Source: CAIWHR01 sp963741355 (GTDB taxonomy: Bacteria > Pseudomonadota > Gammaproteobacteria > Burkholderiales > Casimicrobiaceae). From it: DNA of 64,000 nt. The position numbers and the translations under genes were made by a program. The notes beneath the pieces were generated by a model. It ran no database searches. It had not been told where the DNA came from and saw only the letters and a program-made list of their open reading frames with translations. Location of the stretch: positions 1 through 64,000 of the forward strand of contig CAVUIG010000028.1 of assembly GCA_963741355.1 (NCBI GenBank), written 5' to 3'. Shown piece by piece: positions 28,552 to 37,910 of the stretch (within the stretch, counting starts at the first letter, position 1; each line of letters starts with the position of its first letter).

Positions 28552-29481
28552 TCAGTCGCCGCGTCCGGGGAAGACGGTCTCGTGCAGTCGCTCGGGAGTC
28601 TCGCTCCAGTGAAGCTTCTGGCGCAGCATCGCGAAATAGTCGTAGCCCTCGGGGTGCAGCAGCCGCATCGTGTGCCGCGCGCGCCGGATCGTGACGCGGT
28701 CGCCTTCGGCCATCTGGAAATGCGTCTGGCCGTCGCAGTGCACCCACGCGTCGGTGCCGCGCAGCAGCGTCACGCGGACGGTCACCGAGTCGCCGACCAC
28801 GATCGGGCGATTCGTGAGCGCGTGCGGCGCAACCGGGACCAGCAGGATCGCCGGCACGCTGGGCTCGACGATCGGGCCCTGCGCCGAGAGCGCATAAGCG
28901 GTGGATCCGGTCGGCGTGGCGACGATCAGGCCGTCGGAGCGCATCGCATAGACGAACCGGCCGTCGATCTCGGCGGCGCTGTCGATCATCCCGCCCTGCG
29001 TGCCGCGATTGACGACGACTTCGTTGAACGCCTGCACGCTCTCGGGCGCGCCTCCCGCCTTGCGCTCGAGCGCGACGTCGAGCATCGTCCGGCGCTCCTC
29101 GACGAAGCGGCCGTCGAGGATCGCGGCGAGCGCCGGCTCCATCGTGGCGGCCGGCACGTCGGTGAGAAAGCCGAGGCGGCCCTGGTTGACGCCGATCAGC
29201 GGGATGTCGAACGCCGCGAGCTCGCGCGCGGCGGAGAGCATCGTTCCGTCGCCGCCGACGATGATGGCGACGTCGGTGTCCCGTCCCAGCGCGCCGGGCT
29301 CGGCGTGACGGCAGCCGGGGACGGGGGCGTAGCGGGCCGTTTCCGCCTCGAGCACGATCTCGTGCCCGCGCGCCGCGAGAAACGCGGCAAGTCCCGCGAG
29401 GGGCTCCGCAAGGGTCGGACTCGCGTAGCGCCCGACCAGCGCGACACGGCGAAAGCGAAGGCTGGGAGCGGTCACGGGCAT
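28552..29481 (-). CDS. nadK: NAD kinase
   Basis: Phosphorylates NAD to NADP using ATP or polyphosphate. The 309 residues include the GGDGT motif at 76-80, the NE/D motif in AFNEVVVNRG, and the glycine-rich TPTGSTAYALSAQGP segment. The N-terminal Rossmann-like strand VALVGRYASP is normal. Downstream is recN, 117 bp away on the same strand. The start coincides with the predicted transcription start (see the promoter entry), so the message may be leaderless; there is no good Shine-Dalgarno. Confidence 0.95.
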   Translation of the reverse strand: MPVTAPSLRFRRVALVGRYASPTLAEPLAGLAAFLAARGHEIVLEAETARYAPVPGCRHAEPGALGRDTDVAIIVGGDGTMLSAARELAAFDIPLIGVNQGRLGFLTDVPAATMEPALAAILDGRFVEERRTMLDVALERKAGGAPESVQAFNEVVVNRGTQGGMIDSAAEIDGRFVYAMRSDGLIVATPTGSTAYALSAQGPIVEPSVPAILLVPVAPHALTNRPIVVGDSVTVRVTLLRGTDAWVHCDGQTHFQMAEGDRVTIRRARHTMRLLHPEGYDYFAMLRQKLHWSETPERLHETVFPGRGD

Positions 29482-29489
29482 GGTCCCGG

Positions 29490-29518
29490 ATTAAAGCACA
29501 GCCGCCGGGGCGCGCCAA
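29490..29518 (-). promoter_or_regulatory. Sigma-70 promoter of nadK, leaderless arrangement
   Basis: Minus strand: -35 TTGGCG (29518-29513), 17-bp spacer, -10 TTTAAT (29495-29490) preceded by TGC. The expected start is about 29483 to 29481, essentially the nadK ATG. Confidence 0.65.
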
Positions 29519-29608
29519 AGCCGCCATGCGGACGAGGCGTCGACGAGACGCCCGCGGCCTGCCGATGGGCGGCGCGGACGGCCGGGACGGAAAACGGCCG
29601 GCGGCGCG

Positions 29609-29614
29609 TAAAAT
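29609..29614 (+). promoter_or_regulatory. -10 box of hrcA, leaderless arrangement
   Basis: TAAAAT in the context GCGCGTAAAATGG. The expected start is about 29621, and the hrcA ATG that matches homologues is at 29622. The ATG at 29613 overlaps this box and is therefore unlikely to be the start. Confidence 0.55.
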
Positions 29615-29621
29615 GGACCGC

Positions 29622-30647
29622 ATGCTGGAGCCGCGCGCACAACATCTGCTGAAGACGCTCATCGAGCGCTACATCGACGAGGGACAGCCCGTCGGCTCGC
29701 GGATGCTGTCGCGGCAGTCCGGCCTCGAGCTGTCGCCGGCGACGATCCGCAACGTGATGGCCGATCTCGAGGAGATGGGCTACATCGCGAGCCCGCACAC
29801 GTCGGCCGGACGCATTCCGACGTCGAAGGGCTACCGGTTCTTCGTCGACAGCCTGATGGTCGTGAAGCCGCTTCACGAGCAGGAGATCAGGCGGATCGAG
29901 GGGGAATTCACCGCCGACCGGCCGCAGCAGCTCGTCAGCGCGGCCGCGACACTGCTGTCGCAGCTCACCCATTTCGCCGGCATCGTCATGACGCCCAAGC
30001 GGCGCGAGCCGTCGTTCCGGCATCTCGAGTTCCTGCGGCTGTCGGAACATCGCGTGCTGCTCATCCTCGTCACGACCGAGGGCGACGTGCAGAACCGGAT
30101 CCTGCACACCGATCGCAGCTACACGCAGTCGCAGCTGGCCGAGGCGACGCGCTTCCTGAACCAGCATTACGCGGGGCAGCCGTTCGGCGCACTGCGCACG
30201 CTGCTCGCCGATGAGCTCAAATCCCTGCGCGAGGACATCGTCGGGCTGATGACCGCGGCGGTCGAAGTGGGCAGCGCGGCGATCCACGAGGGTGAGGCGC
30301 TCGTCGTCACGGGCGAGCGCAACCTCCTCGCCGCACACGACCTCTCGTCGAACATGGTCCGGCTGCGGCAGCTCTTCGAGCTGTTCGAGCAGAAAACCTC
30401 GCTGCTGCATCTGCTCGACGTGTCGCAGCGGGGGCAGGGCGTGCAGCTCTACATCGGCGGCGAATCCGGGCTGGTGTCGCTCGACGAGTGCAGCTTCGTG
30501 ACGGCACCCTACGAAGTCGACGGCCAGGTGATCGGCACGCTCGGGGTCATCGGACCGACGCGGATGGCCTACGAGCGCGTGATACCGATCGTCGACGTAA
30601 CGGCGAAGCTGCTGTCGAACGCTCTGACGCAGCAAATGACCGATTGA
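29622..30647 (+). CDS. hrcA: Heat-inducible transcription repressor HrcA
   Basis: Represses chaperone genes by binding the CIRCE element. The 341 residues have an N-terminal winged helix (LLKTLIERYIDEGQPVGSR, LSPATIRNVMADLEEMGYI, SPHTSAGRIPTSKGYRFFVD) followed by the GAF-like dimerisation core and C-terminal GTLGVIGPTRMAYERVIPIV. The start at 29622 (MLEPRAQ) corresponds to the usual betaproteobacterial N-terminus and suits the -10 box position. hrcA stands at the head of the heat-shock block; no CIRCE sequence is found here, so its target (probably groESL) lies elsewhere. Confidence 0.93.
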   Translation: MLEPRAQHLLKTLIERYIDEGQPVGSRMLSRQSGLELSPATIRNVMADLEEMGYIASPHTSAGRIPTSKGYRFFVDSLMVVKPLHEQEIRRIEGEFTADRPQQLVSAAATLLSQLTHFAGIVMTPKRREPSFRHLEFLRLSEHRVLLILVTTEGDVQNRILHTDRSYTQSQLAEATRFLNQHYAGQPFGALRTLLADELKSLREDIVGLMTAAVEVGSAAIHEGEALVVTGERNLLAAHDLSSNMVRLRQLFELFEQKTSLLHLLDVSQRGQGVQLYIGGESGLVSLDECSFVTAPYEVDGQVIGTLGVIGPTRMAYERVIPIVDVTAKLLSNALTQQMTD

Positions 30648-30651
30648 CGCG

Positions 30652-31144
30652 ATGGACCCCGCCGCGGCGCACCCCAATGCAGCGCTGATCGGGCGGTTCT
30701 ACGCGGCGCTCGGACGGCGCGACGCCGACGCGATGATCGCGTGCTACGCGCCGGACGTCACGTTTTCCGATCCTGTTTTCCCGAGCCTCGACGCGGCCGG
30801 CGTCGCGGCGATGTGGCGGATGCTGTGCGCGCGCGGCCGCGATCTCGCCGTCGAGGCGTCCGGCGTCGGCGCCGACGCGACGTCCGGTCACGCGCACTGG
30901 GACGCCACCTACACGTACTCCGCCACGGGCCGGCGCGGTGATCAACCGCATCGACGCGCAGTTCACGTTCCGCGACGGGCTCATCTGCCGCCATCAGGAT
31001 CGCTTCGACCTCTACCGCTGGATGCGCCAGGCGCTCGGTTTCAAGGGCACGGCGCTCGGCTGGCTGCCGGCCGTGCAGCGAAAGGTCCAGGCGCAGGCGG
31101 CGAAGACGCTGGCGCAGTGGCGGGCCTCCGGAGGCTCGCGCTGA
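30652..31144 (+). CDS. NTF2-like (SnoaL/ketosteroid-isomerase fold) protein, one-base insertion
   Basis: The N-terminal ALIGRFYAALGRRDADAMIACYAPDVTFSDP has the helix-strand start typical of the SnoaL-like NTF2 fold, a small cone-shaped cavity used by many enzymes and binding proteins. The frame changes near 30931: removing one G in GGCCGGCG gives TYTYSATGRAVINRIDAQF, leading into the C-terminal RDGLICRHQDRFDLYRWMRQALG. Corrected length is about 163 residues. It begins 5 bp after the hrcA stop, so it is co-transcribed. Function unknown; no catalytic residues can be assigned. Confidence 0.75.
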
Positions 31145-31207
31145 AGGAAACGGCATCGCGGCGAAAGCTTCGCGGCGGTGCAATGCACGGTGCGCGCCGT
31201 GCGCAAA

Positions 31208-31235
31208 TTGAAGCGGCGCGTCCCCATGCTAATGT
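31208..31235 (+). promoter_or_regulatory. Candidate sigma-70 promoter of hemH
   Basis: TTGAAG (31208-31213), 16-bp spacer, TAATGT (31230-31235) with TGC before it. It lies in the 145-bp gap before hemH and 55 bp from its start. Confidence 0.5.
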
Positions 31236-31289
31236 TCGGCGTCGCGCTCCAAGCGCTTGCGCACGTCGCCTGATCCACGCCCGCCGCCC

Positions 31290-32399
31290 ATGATGTCCGT
31301 CCCCGAACCGCCGTTCTCGCACGATCGCTCGCCGAAGCTCGGCGTGCTCCTCGTCAATCTCGGAACGCCCGACGCGCCGACGCCTTCGGCGGTCCGGCGC
31401 TATCTCGCGCAATTCCTCTCGGATCCGCGCGTGATCGAGATCCCCGCGTGGGCATGGAAGCCGATCCTCTACGGCGTCGTCCTGCTGGTGCGGCCGCCGA
31501 AATCCGCGCGCAAGTATTCGGCGATCTGGACCAAGGACGGCTCGCCGCTGCTCGTCCACAGCCTGCGGCAGCGCACGCTGCTCATGGGGTACCTCGGCCA
31601 AAGGCTGAAGACAGCCGGCCACGCGGCCGATCTTTGCGCGGTCGAGATCGGGATGCGCTATGGCAATCCGAGCATCGGTGCGGCGATCGACAAGCTGCGC
31701 GCCGCGGATTGCGAAAAGATCCTCGTGCTGCCGCTCTTTCCGCAGTATTCGGCGAGCGCAACCGCCTCCGCGTTCGACGCCGTCGCCGCGCACCTGTATC
31801 ACGCGCGGCGGCTTCCGGCGCTTCGCTTCGTCGAGACCTTTCACGCCGACGAGGGCTACGTCAAGGCGCTCACCCAGAACGTGAACGACTATTGGGTGAA
31901 GAACGGACGGCCCGATCACTTCGTGATGTCGTTTCACGGGCTGCCGCGGCGCACGCTCGAGCGCGGCGACCCCTACCACTGCTTCTGCCAGGTGACCGGG
32001 CGCATGCTCGCAAGGGAGCTCGGCCTTTCCGCGGGCCAATGGACGCTGACGTTCCAGTCGCGCTTCGGCAAGGCGCCGTGGCTCAAGCCGTACACGGTGG
32101 ACGTCGTCAAGTCGCTGGCGCAGAAAGGGACGAAGCGGGTCGACGTCTTCTGCCCCGGATTCGTCGCCGACTGCCTGGAGACCCTCGAGGAAATCGGCAT
32201 GGAGGTCCGCGCGACGTTCGCCGCGGCCGGCGGCAAGGATTTCCACGTGATTCCGTGCCTCAACGAGCATCCCCGGTGGATTGCGGCCCTGGCGGATCTC
32301 GTGGTGCAGAATCTGGCCGGCTGGCTTGCCCCGGGCCCCGACGCGCAGGCGCGCGAATTGACGCAGCTGCGGGCGAAGACCCTCGGCGCCAAGAAGTAA
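31290..32399 (+). CDS. hemH: Ferrochelatase
   Basis: Inserts Fe2+ into protoporphyrin IX, the last step of heme synthesis, at the inner face of the cytoplasmic membrane. The 369 residues show GVLLVNLGTPDAPTPSAVRRYL near the N-terminus, LPLFPQYSASATAS (about 150-163), the active-site His in FVMSFHGLPRR, DPYHCFCQVT, TFQSRFGKAPWLKPYT, and VFCPGFVADCLETLEE with the conserved Glu. Two adjacent ATGs (31290 and 31293) are equivalent. The position between hrcA and grpE is usual in betaproteobacteria. Complete. Confidence 0.95.
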   Translation: MMSVPEPPFSHDRSPKLGVLLVNLGTPDAPTPSAVRRYLAQFLSDPRVIEIPAWAWKPILYGVVLLVRPPKSARKYSAIWTKDGSPLLVHSLRQRTLLMGYLGQRLKTAGHAADLCAVEIGMRYGNPSIGAAIDKLRAADCEKILVLPLFPQYSASATASAFDAVAAHLYHARRLPALRFVETFHADEGYVKALTQNVNDYWVKNGRPDHFVMSFHGLPRRTLERGDPYHCFCQVTGRMLARELGLSAGQWTLTFQSRFGKAPWLKPYTVDVVKSLAQKGTKRVDVFCPGFVADCLETLEEIGMEVRATFAAAGGKDFHVIPCLNEHPRWIAALADLVVQNLAGWLAPGPDAQARELTQLRAKTLGAKK

Positions 32400-32506
32400 C
32401 CCCCGCGGCGCTCCCGGGTGCCGAGCCGCGCGACGCGGCGCTAATTCATTGTTTTGATTGTCGTCGCCGGCGCGTTTGCCGGGCGAGCGAACGCGGGCAA
32501 TTCCCG

Positions 32507-32531
32507 TTGAAAACCCCGGGAATGCCCCCAT
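32507..32531 (+). promoter_or_regulatory. Sigma-32 heat-shock promoter of grpE
   Basis: -35 GTTGAAA (TTGAAA at 32507-32512), 13-bp spacer, -10 CCCCAT (32526-32531) within CCCCCATTG. This matches the sigma-32 consensus CTTGAA-N13/14-CCCCAT closely. The start would be near 32539, 42 bp before the grpE ATG. Confidence 0.8.
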
Positions 32532-32580
32532 TGTCGATCTGGGCGCCGAAAAGAGCGCAAAAGCCAGTCGAGGAAATTCG

Positions 32581-33162
32581 ATGACGACCCAGGATAGACC
32601 CGACGAACCGACCCTGCCGGGGGAGGTCTCGCCGCCCACGGTGGCAGGACGAGGCGAGCCGGAATTCGTCCCCGAAGCAGGGGCCGCGGACCCCGCCCCC
32701 GACATCGGGGCGCTGCTCAAGAAAGCCGAGGACGAGGCGGCCGGACTCCGGGACGCGTGGCTTCGCGCCCGCGCCGACATCGAGAACATCCGCAAGCAAT
32801 CCGCCAACGACGTCGCGCGCGCGCACAAGTTCGCGATCGAGAGCTTCGCCCGCGAGCTCCTGCCGGTGAAGGATGCGCTCGAAGCGACGCTCGCGACGGG
32901 CGCCGACGCCCCCGACGCGCTGAAGGCCGGAGTCGAGCTCACGCTGAAGCAGCTCGCCGCGGCGTTCGAGAAGGCGCAGATCGTCGAGGTCGACCCCATC
33001 GGCGCCAGGTTCGATCCGAACGTCCACCAGGCGATGACGCTGGTCGATGGCGATGCGCCGGCGAGCACCGTCGCCCAGGTGTTCCAGAAGGGCTACCTGC
33101 TGAACGATCGCGTGCTGCGCCCGGCGATGGTCGCCGTCGTGCGGCCGAAGGGCACGGAGTGA
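32581..33162 (+). CDS. grpE: Nucleotide exchange factor GrpE
   Basis: Releases ADP from DnaK. The 193 residues comprise an acidic disordered N-terminus (1-45), a long helix (LLKKAEDEAAGLRDAWLRARADIENIRKQ in two pieces, about 44-75), a four-helix dimer region with FARELLPVKDALEATL, and the C-terminal beta domain (VDPIGARFDPNVHQAMT, VAQVFQKGYLLNDRVLRPAMV). The last motif is the PROSITE-type GrpE signature. It has its own sigma-32 promoter and precedes dnaK by 92 bp. Confidence 0.95.
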   Translation: MTTQDRPDEPTLPGEVSPPTVAGRGEPEFVPEAGAADPAPDIGALLKKAEDEAAGLRDAWLRARADIENIRKQSANDVARAHKFAIESFARELLPVKDALEATLATGADAPDALKAGVELTLKQLAAAFEKAQIVEVDPIGARFDPNVHQAMTLVDGDAPASTVAQVFQKGYLLNDRVLRPAMVAVVRPKGTE

Positions 33163-33186
33163 CCGGCCCGGGCACGCATTTCCAGG

Positions 33187-33211
33187 TTGATTTGAAACCG
33201 GAAAACCCCAT
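33187..33211 (+). promoter_or_regulatory. Second sigma-32 promoter, in front of dnaK
   Basis: GTTGATT (TTGATT at 33187-33192), 13-bp spacer, CCCCAT (33206-33211). The -10 is perfect and the -35 has two mismatches. A nearer TTGAAA at 33192-33197 has only an 8-bp spacer, which is too short. The predicted start is about 33219, 36 bp before dnaK. Confidence 0.65.
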
Positions 33212-33254
33212 CTGAAACGGCATTGAGCGAACCCCCCTGACGGAGGCAATGAAC

Positions 33255-35219
<1,965 letters not shown>

Positions 35220-35308
35220 TCCGGCCATCGCGGGCAACGGCGTCTCGCTTGCGCGAGGAGGCGTCGTGACCCGCGGACGGGGCCATGCGGCGCGGCCGCG
35301 GGTGCGCG

Positions 35309-35317
35309 TGATATAAG
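35309..35317 (+). promoter_or_regulatory. Candidate extended -10 for dnaJ
   Basis: TGATATAAG (TG-N-TATAAG) 40 bp before the dnaJ ATG. No -35 is evident; it would provide vegetative transcription of dnaJ besides read-through from dnaK. Confidence 0.4.
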
Positions 35318-35356
35318 TCGCCCCGCAGCACGATCCCTCATCAATTCGAATCATTC

Positions 35357-36514
35357 ATGGCTTCCAAGCGCGACTACTACACGGTGCTCGGCGTCAATCG
35401 CGACGCTTCCGAGGAGGACATCAAGAAGGCCTACCGGAAGCTCGCGATGAAGCACCATCCCGATCGCAATCCGGAAGACAAGGGCTCCTCCGAGGACAAG
35501 TTCAAGGAGGCCAAGGAGGCCTACGAAATCCTCACCGATGCGAAGAAGCGCGCGGCCTACGACCAGTTCGGTCACGCCGGCGTCGATCCTTCGGCGGGGT
35601 TCGGGGCGGCGGGCGCGCGCGGATTCGGCGGCGGCGGCCCGGAAGGGTTCGGCGGATTCGCCGACGCGTTCGGCGACATCTTCGGCGAGATTTTCGGCGC
35701 GCAGCGCGGCGGACGCGGCAACGGCGTGTACCGTGGCGCCGACCTTCGCTACAACCTCGAGCTCACGCTGGAGGAAATCGCGCGCGGCACCGAGGCGAAG
35801 ATCCGCATTCCGGCGCTCGAGGAGTGCGAGACCTGTCACGGCAGCGGCGCGAAGCCCGGCACGCAGCCCAAGCAATGCCCGACCTGCCACGGTCGCGGCG
35901 AAGTCCGGGTGTCGCAGGGATTCTTCTCGATCCAGCAGACCTGCCCGACGTGTCACGGCACGGGAAAGATCATCCCCGATCCTTGCGCGACCTGCCACGG
36001 CGCCGGTCGTATCAAGAAGCACAAGACGCTGTCGGTCAAGATTCCCGCCGGCGTCGACCAGGATGACCGCATACGGCTGTCGGGGGAGGGCGAAGCGGGC
36101 GTCAACGGCGGGCCCGCGGGCGACCTCTACGTCGTCGTCAACCTCAAGCCGCACGCGGTGTTCCAGCGCGAGGGCAGCGACCTGCACTGCGAGATGCCGA
36201 TCAGCTTCGCCACCGCGGCGCTCGGCGGCGAGATCGAGATCCCGACGCTCGACGGCCATGCCACCATCAAGATCCCCGCCGAGTCGCAGACAGGGCAGGT
36301 GTACCGGCTGCGCGGCAAGGGCATCAAGCACGTCCGCAGCGCGCAGCACGGCGATCTCTTCTGCCACGTCTCCGTCGAGACGCCGGTCAAGCTGACGTCG
36401 AGGCAGAAGGAGCTCCTGCGCGAATTCGAGGCGATCAACCTGCAGGACCCGGCCGCGCACAACCCGCGGGCGAAATCGTTCTTCGACAAGGTGCGCGACT
36501 TCTTCGCGCCCTGA
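35357..36514 (+). CDS. dnaJ: Chaperone DnaJ (Hsp40)
   Basis: Co-chaperone that stimulates DnaK ATPase. The 385 residues have the J domain with the HPD motif (KHHPDRNPED, about residues 33-42), a Gly/Phe-rich linker (about 78-120), and four zinc-binding repeats CETCHGSG, CPTCHGRG, CPTCHGTG and CATCHGAG (about 156-217), then two C-terminal beta domains and the dimerisation end. Full length and intact. It follows dnaK by 137 bp. Confidence 0.97.
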   Translation: MASKRDYYTVLGVNRDASEEDIKKAYRKLAMKHHPDRNPEDKGSSEDKFKEAKEAYEILTDAKKRAAYDQFGHAGVDPSAGFGAAGARGFGGGGPEGFGGFADAFGDIFGEIFGAQRGGRGNGVYRGADLRYNLELTLEEIARGTEAKIRIPALEECETCHGSGAKPGTQPKQCPTCHGRGEVRVSQGFFSIQQTCPTCHGTGKIIPDPCATCHGAGRIKKHKTLSVKIPAGVDQDDRIRLSGEGEAGVNGGPAGDLYVVVNLKPHAVFQREGSDLHCEMPISFATAALGGEIEIPTLDGHATIKIPAESQTGQVYRLRGKGIKHVRSAQHGDLFCHVSVETPVKLTSRQKELLREFEAINLQDPAAHNPRAKSFFDKVRDFFAP

Positions 36515-36551
36515 TCGGGCGCCGCGGCGCGACGCCGGGCGGGACCGATCC

Positions 36552-37731
36552 ATGAGCCGCGAGACCTGCGACGTCGCCGTCATCGGCGCCGGCGCGGCCG
36601 GAATGATGTGCGCGGCGCAGGCCGGACAGCGCGGGCGCCGCGTGCTGCTGATCGAGCACTATCCGGTGCTGGGCGAGAAGATCCGCATTTCCGGCGGCGG
36701 CCGCTGCAATTTCACCAACGCCGGCGCCGGCCCGGCGAATTACCTGTCGGCGAACCCCGATTTCTGCCGCTCGGCGCTCGCCCGCTACACGCCGCGCCAC
36801 TTCATCTCGCTGGTCGAGCAATACGGCATCGCGTACCACGAGAAGAAGCTGGGCCAGCTCTTCTGCGACGGCTCCGCGCGCGAGATCATCGCGATGCTGA
36901 GGACGGAATGCGACCGCGGCGGGGTCACGGTGGCGGATGCCCTGCGTCGTCAACGCCGTCGCGCGCGACGGCGACACGTGGCGGATCGCGACCACGGACG
37001 GCGACGTCCACGCCGAATCGCTGGTGATCGCGTCCGGCGGGCTCACGGTGCCCAAGATCGGCGCGACGCCGTTCGGCTACCGGATCGCAGAGCAGTTCGG
37101 TCTCGCGATCGTCCCGCCGCGGCCCGCGCTGGTGCCGCTCGCGCTGCATGCCGAGGCGCTCGCGCAATTCGGCGACCTCGCCGGCGTCTCGGTCGACGCG
37201 GAAGCGTCGTGCGGAGGCGGGCGCTTTCGCGAGAACGTTCTCTTCACGCATCGCGGGCTGTCGGGTCCGGCGATCCTGCAGATTTCGTCCTACTGGAACG
37301 GCAGGGATCCGCTGACGATCAATCTGCTGCCCGACGTGGACGCCGCGCAATGGCTGGTGTCCGCGGCGCATTCGACGGCGCTGTTGCCGAACGTGCTGGC
37401 GGAGCGGCTGCCGGCGCGATTCGCGCAGCAGTGGTGCGCGGCGCAGGGCGCGCTGACGCCGATGCGGCAGACTCCGGAAAGGCGTTTGCGCGAGCTGGCG
37501 GCGGCGCTGCATGCGTGGAAGATCGTGCCTTCCGGGACGCTCGGCTACAACAAGGCCGAGGTCACGCTCGGTGGCGTCGACACCCGCGGGCTTTCGTCGA
37601 AGACGATGGCGGCGACCAACGTTCCCGGCCTTTTCTTCATCGGGGAGGTCGTCGACGTCACCGGCTGGCTCGGCGGCTACAACTTCCAGTGGGCGTGGTC
37701 GTCCGGCCACGCCGCCGGGCAGTTTGCGTAG
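36552..37731 (+). CDS. BaiN/HI0933-type FAD-dependent oxidoreductase, one-base insertion
   Basis: Flavoprotein of the BaiN/RdsA (HI0933) family. The N-terminal FAD site VAVIGAGAAGMMCAAQAG (about residues 9-26) is followed by the family motif KIRISGGGRCNFTNA. In the second half TPFGYRIAEQFG, RENVLFTHRGLSGPAILQISSYW, and the C-terminal GLFFIGEVVDVTGWLGGYNFQWAWSSG (in two pieces) are all typical. The halves lie in different frames joined near 36940; one surplus base explains it and gives about 392 residues. Reported members act on bile acid or other ring substrates; many have no known role. Confidence 0.85.
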
Positions 37732-37871
37732 AACTGTCTCAAAATCGGCTGCGCGCCCCGATTGCTTTGTCGTGTCCTCGCTCGCCTCTCGCTGTACGTC
37801 CATGTACTATCCGGGGCTCGCTGCGGGCCTTCGCGCACTCGGGCCGCTCGCCCCATTTTGAGACAGTTCTA
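37729..37871. repeat. Intergenic inverted-arm element, copy 1
   Basis: A 143-bp element with perfect 17-bp terminal inverted arms: TAGAACTGTCTCAAAAT at 37729-37745 and its reverse complement at 37855-37871. The interior carries blocks GCGCGCCCCG, GTGTCCTCGCTCGCC and GGGCTCGCTGCGGGCC that recur in the same order and orientation at 63304-63530. It includes the stop codon of the flavoprotein gene in its left arm. No transposase or ORF of note inside. Confidence 0.8.
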
Positions 37872-37910
37872 GAATGTGGCGGTGCCGTAGGATCTGCTCC
37901 ATCCCCTCCT

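Noticed and set aside
26773..29652. A 959-codon open frame opposite recN and nadK
   Set aside because: It is antisense to two well-supported genes, is Arg/Glu/Ala/His-rich with no domain pattern, and arises from high-GC codon bias. Similar long antisense frames opposite kdpB, grpE-dnaK, purB and secD were rejected for the same reason.
33192..33211. TTGAAA at 33192-33197 as the -35 of the dnaK sigma-32 promoter
   Set aside because: The spacer to CCCCAT would be only 8 bp; TTGATT at 33187 gives the normal 13 bp.
29482..33254. A CIRCE operator (TTAGCACTC-N9-GAGTGCTAA) near hrcA, grpE or dnaK
   Set aside because: I looked for either half-site in the intergenic regions of this block and found none; sigma-32 promoters are there instead.
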